Shown here piece by piece: positions 57,661 through 64,000 of a stretch of DNA of 64,000 nucleotides. The notes under the pieces are model-generated. The model worked only from the letters and a program-made list of their open reading frames with translations. It did not search any database and was not told where the DNA came from. This DNA is from Actinoplanes utahensis. GTDB lineage: Bacteria; Actinomycetota; Actinomycetes; Mycobacteriales; Micromonosporaceae. The stretch spans positions 124,001 to 188,000 of the forward strand of contig NZ_BOMZ01000015.1 of the NCBI RefSeq assembly GCF_016862455.1, read 5' to 3'. Every line of letters begins with the position of its first letter. Within the stretch, counting starts at the first letter, position 1. The translations under genes were made by a program, and so were the position numbers.

Positions 57661-58097
57661 CGACGATCGAGCGGTTCCGGTGGTGGCACATCGACGAGGT
57701 GCTGCCGATCGAGGAGGACCTCTTCGGCCCGGAGAAATGGTCCGCCGCGATGTTCTGGAACGAGCTCGCCTCCCGCCAGTTCTACCTGGTGGCGCTGGAC
57801 GGCGACGCCGTTGTGGGGTACGCGGGCCTGTCCGTTGTGGACGAGTACGAGTCCTGGGTGCAGAACATCGCGGTCCGGCGGGACGCCCAACGCCGCGGTC
57901 TGGGCCGGGAGTTGCTGGAGGCGCTGCTGGCCGAGGCGGCCCGGCGCGGTTCCCGCAAGACGCTGCTCGAGGTGGCCGTCGACAACGCCCCCGCGCAGAA
58001 GCTGTACGCGACCTACGGTTTCGAGCCGGTCGGGATCCGGCGCGGCTACTACCAACCCAGCAACACGGACGCCCTGGTGATGATGCGAGATGCGTGA
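57657..58097 (+). CDS. rimI: Ribosomal-protein-S18 alanine N-acetyltransferase RimI
   Basis: This GNAT-family N-terminal acetyltransferase has 146 residues. The CoA-binding motif is [19 protein letters not shown], followed by [20 protein letters not shown], which matches RimI rather than other GNATs. The position between tsaB and tsaD is conserved in actinobacteria. The start is ATG 57657; the 3' end overlaps tsaD by eight bases. Confidence 0.94.
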   Translation: MTTIERFRWWHIDEVLPIEEDLFGPEKWSAAMFWNELASRQFYLVALDGDAVVGYAGLSVVDEYESWVQNIAVRRDAQRRGLGRELLEALLAEAARRGSRKTLLEVAVDNAPAQKLYATYGFEPVGIRRGYYQPSNTDALVMMRDA

Positions 58098-59142
58098 CGA
58101 GCCCCTGGTCCTCGGGATCGAGACCTCCTGCGACGAGACCGGTGTCGGCATCGTCCGCGGGCACACCCTGCTCGCCGACGCGCTGGCGTCGAGTGTGGAC
58201 CAGCACGCCCGCTTCGGTGGGGTGGTGCCCGAGGTGGCCAGCCGCGCCCACCTGGAGGCGCTGGTCCCGACCATGCAGCGGGCCCTGGACGAGGCGGGTG
58301 TGACCCTCGCCGACGTCGACGCGATCGCCGTCACCAGCGGTCCCGGCCTGGCGGGCGCGCTGCTGGTCGGCGTCGCCGCCGCGAAGGGGTACGCGCTCGC
58401 CGCCGAGAAACCGATCTACGGCGTCAACCACCTGGCCGCGCACGTGGCGGTGGACACCCTGGAGCACGGCCCGCTGCCCGAACCGGCGGTGGCGATGCTG
58501 GTCTCCGGCGGCCACTCGTCGTTGCTGCTGGTCGACGACCTGACGGCGGGGGCGACCCCGCTCGGCGCGACCATCGACGACGCGGCCGGTGAGGCGTTCG
58601 ACAAGGTGGCCCGGCTGCTCGGCCTGGGTTTCCCGGGCGGGCCGATCATCGACCGTTCGGCCCGGGACGGCGATCCGGCGTCGATCGCGTTCCCGCGGGG
58701 CCTGACCGCGCCGAAGGATCTGGCGGCGCACCGGTTCGACTTCTCCTTCTCCGGGTTGAAGACGGCGGTGGCCCGCTGGGTGGAGAGCCGGGAGCGGGCC
58801 GGTGAGCCGGTTCCGGTGGCCGACGTGTCGGCGAGCTTCCAGGAGGCGGTGTGTGACGTGCTCACCGCGAAGGCGATCGACGCGTGCCGGTCCCACGGGG
58901 TGGACACGCTCGTCATCGGCGGTGGGGTGGCGGCGAATTCGCGGTTGCGGGTGCTGGCCGAGGAGCGTGCGGCGAGACACGGGATCGCGGTACGCGTACC
59001 CCGCCCGCAGTTGTGCACCGACAACGGCGCGATGGTCGCCGCTCTCGGCGCGCATCTGGTCGCCGCCGGGGTCGCCCCGAGCCGTCTGGATCTGCCGGCG
59101 GATTCCGCCATGGGTTTGACCGCGGTGAGTGTGCCGGGGTAG
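58090..59142 (+). CDS. tsaD: tRNA N6-adenosine threonylcarbamoyltransferase TsaD
   Basis: TsaD transfers threonylcarbamoyl to A37 of ANN-decoding tRNAs. The 350 residues begin [19 protein letters not shown]. The metal-binding His pair is in [11 protein letters not shown], with [10 protein letters not shown], the acidic [20 protein letters not shown], and the late [13 protein letters not shown]. The start is ATG 58090. It ends the alr-tsaD operon; a small gene follows nine bases later. Confidence 0.97.
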   Translation: MRDEPLVLGIETSCDETGVGIVRGHTLLADALASSVDQHARFGGVVPEVASRAHLEALVPTMQRALDEAGVTLADVDAIAVTSGPGLAGALLVGVAAAKGYALAAEKPIYGVNHLAAHVAVDTLEHGPLPEPAVAMLVSGGHSSLLLVDDLTAGATPLGATIDDAAGEAFDKVARLLGLGFPGGPIIDRSARDGDPASIAFPRGLTAPKDLAAHRFDFSFSGLKTAVARWVESRERAGEPVPVADVSASFQEAVCDVLTAKAIDACRSHGVDTLVIGGGVAANSRLRVLAEERAARHGIAVRVPRPQLCTDNGAMVAALGAHLVAAGVAPSRLDLPADSAMGLTAVSVPG

Positions 59143-59151
59143 GAAGCGTTC

Positions 59152-59406
59152 ATGATCGCGCGGATGTGGGAGGTGCGGGCCTCGCGCAGTGGCTTCGACG
59201 AGCTGCTGGCCTGGGTCTGTGACACGGCGGTGCCTGCCTTGGAGGTACTGCCACAACATGTGTCGAGTGACGTCTATTCGTCCACCGATCTTCGCATCGT
59301 CGTCATCACCAAATGGCGCAACTCCCCGGAGAACCTGCGTACCCCGCCGGAGAACCTGGTGGCACGCGCTCCGCACGTCTGGGATTTCCACCCCGTGGAT
59401 CGATGA
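59152..59406 (+). CDS. Small conserved protein, ABM-like
   Basis: The 84-residue protein begins MIARMWEVRASRSGFDELLA and ends APHVWDFHPVDR. A middle segment, SSTDLRIVVITKWRN, gives it the look of a dimeric alpha/beta barrel (antibiotic biosynthesis monooxygenase-like) protein, a pattern I recall from actinobacteria. No function is assigned. GGAAG precedes the ATG, and it is probably cotranscribed with tsaD. Confidence 0.75.
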   Translation: MIARMWEVRASRSGFDELLAWVCDTAVPALEVLPQHVSSDVYSSTDLRIVVITKWRNSPENLRTPPENLVARAPHVWDFHPVDR

Positions 59407-59448
59407 CCATTCGCAGTCCGCGCAGCCCGGCCTTACCGTCGGAGCCTG

Positions 59449-61134
59449 ATGCGAAGACTGCCAGTGACCGACCCCGGCACGCCCGATTCCCGGTCCGCCA
59501 CCCGATACCTGCTCTGGCTGATCCGGCGTTCCCGCCTGACGGTCGCCGCCGCGGCCCTGCTGGCGATCACCTGGATGTGGTGCCAGGCGCTGGTGCCGGC
59601 GGCGGTCGGCTGGGCCGTCGACGCCGCGGTGGCCCGCGACACCGGTGAGCTGATCGGCTGGGCGCTGTTCCTGTTCGGCCTCGGTGTGGTGCAGGCGTTC
59701 ACCGGCATCCTGCGGCACCGGTTCGCGGTGACGAACTGGCTGGGCGCGGCGTTCCGGACCGTGCAGGTGATCGTCCGGCAGGCGAACCGGCTCGGGTCCA
59801 CCCTGCCGCGGCGGCTGGACACCGGCGAGGTGGTGGCGATCGGCACCTCGGACATCACCCACATCGGCGGTGCGGTCGACATCACCTCGCGCGGGGTCGG
59901 TGCGCTGATCGCGGTGGTCACCGTGACGGCTCTGCTGCTGCACACCTCGATGCCGCTGGGGCTGGTGGTGCTGATCGGCGTACCACTGATGATGTTGATC
60001 GTGGGGGTCCTGATCCCGCCGCTGCACCGCAGGCAGCGGGTCTACCGCGAGTTGCAGGGCCGGCTCACCGGGCGTGCCGCGGACCTGGTCGGCGGCCTGC
60101 GGGTGCTGCGCGGGGTGGGTGGGGAGGCGACCATGTCGGCCCGCTACCGGGTCGAGTCGCGGGCGCTCGGCGCCGCGGGGGTGCGGACCGCGCGGGTGGA
60201 GTCGCTGCTGGAGGCGGCGCAGACGCTGCTGCCCGGGGTGTTCCTGGTGCTGGTGACGTGGCTGGGGGCGCGCTTCGCGGCGGACGGGCGGATCTCGGTG
60301 GGACAGCTGGTGGCGTTCTACGCGTACGCCGCCTTCCTGGTCGCGCCGTTGCGGCAGCTGACCGAGGCGATCGACAAGATGACCCGCGGCCACGTCTCGG
60401 CGCGCCGGGTGGTGGCGATGCTGCGCGAGCGCGGCGATCTTCCCGACCCACCGCAGCCGGCGCGCCTTCCGGTGGGCGAGCTGGCCGACACCGCATCGGG
60501 GGTACGGATCACGCCCGGCCTGCTCACCGCAATCGCCGCCACGGCGCCCGGCGACGCCGCCCGGATCGCGGACCGGCTGGGCCGTTACGCCGAAGGCGCC
60601 ACCCTGGACGGTGTCCCGCTGTCCGCCGCCGCGCTGTCCGAGGTGCGCGCGCGGATCCTGGTCGCCGACAACGAGGCTCAGCTGTTCACCGGGCGCCTGC
60701 GGTCCGACCTGGACCCGGACGGCCGCGGCGCCCTCCCCCAGGCCCTGGCCGCCGCCTGCGCCACCGACATCGTCGCCGCCCTGCCGGACGGCGCGGAGAC
60801 CGTGATGCCGGATCGCGGCCGGTCGTTCTCCGGCGGCCAGCAGCAGCGGCTGCGCCTGGCCCGGGCCCTGATCGCCGACCCGGACGTGCTGATCCTGGTC
60901 GAGCCGACGAATGCGGTGGACGCCTACACCGAGGCGCGGATCGCCGGCCGGCTGAAGGCGGCCCGGGCCGGCCGGACCACGGTGATCTGCACCTCCAGCC
61001 CGCTGCTGCTGAGCCACGCCGACCTGGTCTGTTTCGTCGAGCACGGCCGGGCCGTGGCCGTCGGCTCGCATACCGGCATGCTGCGTGACCAGCCCGGTTA
61101 CGCGCGGCTGGTGCTCCGCGAGGAGAAGCCGTGA
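59449..61134 (+). CDS. ABC exporter subunit with degenerate Walker motifs
   Basis: The 561-residue half-transporter has six membrane helices (about 25-320) and an NBD (about 340-561). Walker A is lost: the position reads AIAATAPGDAARIAD instead of GxxGxGK[ST]. Walker B reads LILVEPTNAVD, with Val in place of Asp. The signature SFSGGQQQRLRLARAL is perfect. It can therefore only complete the ATP site of a partner. The next gene, overlapping by four bases, has exactly the complementary set. GGAG precedes the ATG. Substrate unknown. Confidence 0.9.
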   Translation: MRRLPVTDPGTPDSRSATRYLLWLIRRSRLTVAAAALLAITWMWCQALVPAAVGWAVDAAVARDTGELIGWALFLFGLGVVQAFTGILRHRFAVTNWLGAAFRTVQVIVRQANRLGSTLPRRLDTGEVVAIGTSDITHIGGAVDITSRGVGALIAVVTVTALLLHTSMPLGLVVLIGVPLMMLIVGVLIPPLHRRQRVYRELQGRLTGRAADLVGGLRVLRGVGGEATMSARYRVESRALGAAGVRTARVESLLEAAQTLLPGVFLVLVTWLGARFAADGRISVGQLVAFYAYAAFLVAPLRQLTEAIDKMTRGHVSARRVVAMLRERGDLPDPPQPARLPVGELADTASGVRITPGLLTAIAATAPGDAARIADRLGRYAEGATLDGVPLSAAALSEVRARILVADNEAQLFTGRLRSDLDPDGRGALPQALAAACATDIVAALPDGAETVMPDRGRSFSGGQQQRLRLARALIADPDVLILVEPTNAVDAYTEARIAGRLKAARAGRTTVICTSSPLLLSHADLVCFVEHGRAVAVGSHTGMLRDQPGYARLVLREEKP

Positions 61135-62906
61135 CCCGTCTCGCGGTGGCCACCACCGCGCAGGCCCGCCGGTATGCCCGCGATCTGATCCGCGACTATC
61201 CGGGCATGTTCCGTGCCACGGTCGGCCTGCACGTGGCCGCTGCGGTGGCCGGGCTGGCCGGTCCGCGTCTGCTCGGTGACATGGTGCAGGGCATCCACGG
61301 CCACGTCCCGGTGCGGGAGCTGGACCATCTGGCGCTGGCCATCGCCGGTTTCGTGGTGGTGCAGGCGGTGCTGATCCGGTACGCGCACGTGGCGTCGGCC
61401 CGGCTCGGGGAGAGTGTGCTGGCCCGGCTGCGGGAGGAGTTCGTCACCCGGGTGCTGGCGCTGCCGCTGTCCACGGTGGAGTCGGCCGGGACCGGTGATC
61501 TGCTGACCCGGACCACCCGGGACGTTGACGCGCTGTCGAAATGCGTCCGGTTCGCGGTGCCGGAGACGCTGATCTCGCTGATCACCCTGTTCCTGGTGAT
61601 CGGGGCGCTGCTGGTGGTCAGCCCGGTCTTCGCGGCGCCGCTGCTGATCGGGGCGCCGATCATCGCGGTCGGCACCCGGTGGTACCTGCGGCACGCCCCG
61701 GCCGGTTACCTGCGGCAGAACGCGGCGTACGCGGACGTGACCGAAGGGCTGACCGAGACCGTCGAGGGCGCCCGGACGGTGGAGGCGCTGGGGAGGCAGC
61801 GGCAGCGGGTCGCGCGTACCGACACGGACCTGCGGCGATCCTGGCGGGCCGAACGGTTCACCCTGCACCTGCGGACCGTCTGGTGGCCGCTCGTCGAGAT
61901 CAGCTATGTGCTGCCGATGGTGCTCACCCTGCTCACCGGGGGCTGGCTGTACCTGCGCGGCTCGGTGTCGCTGGGCGCCCTGACCGCGGCGGTGATCTAC
62001 GTCCAGCAGCTCGTCGACCCGCTGGACCGGCTGGTCGGCTGGCTCGACGAGCTGGAGGTGGGTGCGGCGGCCCTGGCCCGGCTGCTGGGCGTGGCGGCCG
62101 GTCCGCCGCCGGCCGCCACGCCGAGGCCGGAGCCGGCCGGGAACCGGATGCGGGTGTGCGGGGTGCGCTTCTCCTACGAGCCGGGCCGGGAGGTGCTGCA
62201 CGGCATCGACCTGGTTCTGGAGCCGGGCGAGCGGCTGGCCGTGGTCGGCGTCTCCGGGGCCGGCAAGTCCACCCTCGGCCGCCTGCTCGCCGGGGTGCAC
62301 CAGCCGACCGCGGGCAGCATCACGGTCGGTGGGGTGCCGCTGGCCGCGCTGCCACCCGAGCGGCTGCGCGCCGAGGTGGCTCTGGTCACCCAGGAACACC
62401 ACGTCTTCATCGGTACGCTCCGCGACAACCTCGCCATGGTCCGGCCGGGCGCGCAGGAGGGCGAGATCCGGGCCGCGCTCACCGCCGTACAGGCCCTCAC
62501 CTGGGCCGACGAGCTGCCGAACGGCCTCAGCACGGTGGTCGGAGCCGGTGGTCATCCGCTGTCCCCGGCGCAGGCGCAGCAGGTGGCGCTGGCCCGGGTG
62601 GTGATCGCCGACCCGCACACCCTGGTGCTCGACGAGGCGACCGCGATGCTGGATCCGCGGGCGGCCCGGGACCTGGAGCGATCCCTGGCGGCGGTGGTCA
62701 GCGGCCGGACGGTGGTGGCGATCGCGCACCGGCTCTTCTCGGCGCACGACGCGGACCGGGTGGCGGTGGTGGAGGCCGGCCGGATCGTCGAGCTGGGCCC
62801 GCACGACGAGCTGGTGGCGGCCGGTGGGGTGTACGCCGCCCTGTGGGACTCCTGGCAGGGCGGCGCGATGAAAAAGGCGCGCCCGGAGGGCGCGCCTTTC
62901 CCGTAG
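61131..62906 (+). CDS. ABC exporter subunit with intact Walker motifs and degenerate signature
   Basis: The 591-residue partner half-transporter starts at GTG 61131 within the stop of the previous gene. It has six membrane helices (about 30-310), then an NBD with Walker A GVSGAGKST, Q-loop VTQEHHVF, Walker B LVLDEAT with the catalytic Glu, and switch His in AIAHRLFSAHD. The signature is changed to LSPAQAQQ. The heterodimer should thus have one complete and one dead ATP site. The last 12 codons are formed by a terminator hairpin. Confidence 0.92.
   Translation: MTRLAVATTAQARRYARDLIRDYPGMFRATVGLHVAAAVAGLAGPRLLGDMVQGIHGHVPVRELDHLALAIAGFVVVQAVLIRYAHVASARLGESVLARLREEFVTRVLALPLSTVESAGTGDLLTRTTRDVDALSKCVRFAVPETLISLITLFLVIGALLVVSPVFAAPLLIGAPIIAVGTRWYLRHAPAGYLRQNAAYADVTEGLTETVEGARTVEALGRQRQRVARTDTDLRRSWRAERFTLHLRTVWWPLVEISYVLPMVLTLLTGGWLYLRGSVSLGALTAAVIYVQQLVDPLDRLVGWLDELEVGAAALARLLGVAAGPPPAATPRPEPAGNRMRVCGVRFSYEPGREVLHGIDLVLEPGERLAVVGVSGAGKSTLGRLLAGVHQPTAGSITVGGVPLAALPPERLRAEVALVTQEHHVFIGTLRDNLAMVRPGAQEGEIRAALTAVQALTWADELPNGLSTVVGAGGHPLSPAQAQQVALARVVIADPHTLVLDEATAMLDPRAARDLERSLAAVVSGRTVVAIAHRLFSAHDADRVAVVEAGRIVELGPHDELVAAGGVYAALWDSWQGGAMKKARPEGAPFP
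62873..62899. terminator. Bidirectional terminator inside the last ABC codons
   Basis: A perfect 12-bp stem (62873-62884 with 62888-62899) has a 3-nt loop, with an A-run before and T-run after, so it can stop transcription from both directions. It lies wholly within the coding end of the ABC gene, 21 bases before the groL stop on the other strand. Confidence 0.8.
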
Positions 62907-62919
62907 ATCTACCGGGTGA

Positions 62920-64000
62920 TCAGAAGCCCGGGCCGTGCTGGTGGCCATGCCCGTGACCGTGGCTGTGGCCGTGCCCGCCGGCGGCGGCCGGGGCCGCCTC
63001 GGCCGGCTTCTCCACGACCAGGCTCTCGGTGGTCAGCAGGAGCGCGGCGATCGAGACGGCGTTGGAGACCGCGTTGCGGGTCACCTTCACCGGGTCGATG
63101 ATGCCGGCCGCGGCCAGGTCGACGTACTCGTCGGTGGCGGCGTTGAGGCCGTGACCCCAGCCCAGCTCGTTGACCTTGCCCACCACGACGTAACCGTCGT
63201 GGCCGGCGTTCTGCGCGATCCAGCGCAGCGGCTCGACCAGCGCCTTGCGGACGATGGCGACGCCGAGCGCCTCCTCGCCGGTCAGGCCCAGGTTGCCCTC
63301 GAGCTCCTTGGCGACCTGCGCGAGCGCGGCGCCGCCACCGGGGACGGTGCCTTCCTCGACGGCCGCCTTGGTCGCCGCGATGGCGTCCTCGATGCGGTGC
63401 TTGCGCTCCTTCATCTCGACCTCGGTGGCCGCGCCGACCTTGATCACCGCGATGCCGCCGGAGAGCTTCGCCAGCCGCTCCTGGAGCTTCTCGCGGTCCC
63501 AGTCGGAGTCGGACGCCTCGATCTCCTTGCGGATCTGCGAGACCCGGTCAGCGACCTCGGAGGAGTTGCCGCCACCGTCGACGATGGTGGTGTTCTCCTT
63601 GTCGACCACGACCCGCCGGGCGCGGCCCAGCGACTCGATGCCGACCTGGTCGAGCTTGTAACCGAGCTCGGGGGCGATCAGCTCGCCACCGGTCGCGATC
63701 GCCAGGTCCTGCAGGATCGCCTTGCGGCGGTCACCGAAGCCGGGCGCCTTCACCGCGGCGACCTTGATGGTCTTGCGCAGCGAGTTCACCACGAGGGTGG
63801 AGAGCGCCTGGCCCTCGACGTCCTCGGCGATGATCAGCAGCGGCTTGCCGGTCTGCAGCACCTTCTCCAGCAGCGGGAGCAGCTCCTCGATGCTGGAGAT
63901 CTTCTGGGTGGTGATGAGGATGTGGGCGTCCTCGAGCACCGCCTCCTGCGCCTCCGCGTCGGTCACGAAGTTCGGGGAGATGAAGCCCTTGTCGAACTGC
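62920..64000 (-). CDS. groL: Chaperonin GroEL with His-rich tail, C-terminal part (5' end outside window)
   Basis: This is the 60-kDa chaperonin. About 359 residues, the C-terminal two thirds, are in the window; the frame runs off the right edge. Apical and equatorial motifs are normal: [33 protein letters not shown] and [14 protein letters not shown]. The tail is not GGM-rich but His-rich, [19 protein letters not shown], as in actinobacterial GroEL1. The gene converges on the ABC operon instead of following tsaD on the same strand. A groES gene, if present, would lie beyond the edge. Confidence 0.97.
   Translation of the reverse strand, partial: QFDKGFISPNFVTDAEAQEAVLEDAHILITTQKISSIEELLPLLEKVLQTGKPLLIIAEDVEGQALSTLVVNSLRKTIKVAAVKAPGFGDRRKAILQDLAIATGGELIAPELGYKLDQVGIESLGRARRVVVDKENTTIVDGGGNSSEVADRVSQIRKEIEASDSDWDREKLQERLAKLSGGIAVIKVGAATEVEMKERKHRIEDAIAATKAAVEEGTVPGGGAALAQVAKELEGNLGLTGEEALGVAIVRKALVEPLRWIAQNAGHDGYVVVGKVNELGWGHGLNAATDEYVDLAAAGIIDPVKVTRNAVSNAVSIAALLLTTESLVVEKPAEAAPAAAGGHGHSHGHGHGHQHGPGF

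Noticed and set aside
56941-61071. 1376-residue open frame on the minus strand
   Set aside because: It is antisense to tsaB, rimI, tsaD and an ABC gene, all clearly real. High third-position GC keeps the opposite frame open; the translation has no family resemblance.

Overview
This window is high-GC actinobacterial chromosome carrying core housekeeping genes. GTG and TTG starts are frequent, start and stop codons often overlap, and several -10 boxes of the TANNNT type sit right in front of start codons. Gene content and order (fusA-tuf, then the S10, spc and alpha ribosomal clusters, secY-adk-map, a TPP-controlled thi operon, a conservon, Nnr-Alr-TsaE-TsaB-TsaD) together with the small family-specific membrane proteins suggest Micromonosporaceae, most like Actinoplanes. 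The assignment is inferred from gene content, not from a search.

Bases 1-21264 are the translation and transcription superoperon. It starts with the 3' part of fusA and with tuf, followed by rpsJ-rplC-rplD-rplW-rplB-rpsS-rplV-rpsC-rplP-rpmC-rpsQ, rplN-rplX-rplE-rpsN-rpsH-rplF-rplR-rpsE-rpmD-rplO-secY, adk-map, a small DUF1707 membrane protein, infA-rpmJ, rpsM-rpsK-rpsD-rpoA-rplQ and truA. GC-rich hairpins punctuate it at tuf, rpsQ/rplN, rpsN/rpsH, rplO/secY, adk/map, rpsD/rpoA and rplQ/truA. Structured leaders precede rpsJ, rpsM and rplM.

Bases 21286-43334 form an accessory block between truA and rplM, genes that lie close together in many actinobacteria. It holds a membrane protein of unknown function, an RsmC-like methyltransferase and an ABC-F ATPase. 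A TPP riboswitch then leads a seven-gene thiamine operon, thiE-thiO-thiS-thiG-(TenI-like)-thiD-thiC. On the minus strand follow a SipW-type signal peptidase fused to a DUF5305-like region with its probable secreted partner, a secreted T1/Sa-type ribonuclease and a large membrane protein with a low-complexity tail. The block ends with a conservon (cvnABCD) and a uroporphyrinogen-III synthase fused to a winged helix.

Bases 43335-64000 return to core genes: rplM-rpsI, glmM, an MmpS-like protein and glmS. Next comes a three-gene minus-strand operon that looks like a type VII secretion (ESX) effector set: an EspC-like protein with a YxxxD motif, a repeat mini-protein and a WXG-hydrolase fusion. 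Then follow acpS, nnr, and alr-hydrolase-tsaE-ung-tsaB-rimI-tsaD. The window closes with a two-subunit ABC exporter whose degenerate ATPase motifs are complementary, and with the 3' part of groL, which has a His-rich tail.

The points most worth a second look are the SipW/DUF5305 fusion system, the ESX-like operon with its repeat-encoded mini-protein, the tandem palindromes at the end of the TenI-like gene, the complementary ABC pair, and a recurring leaderless-promoter pattern. No tRNA or rRNA gene, insertion sequence, prophage or CRISPR array was seen.
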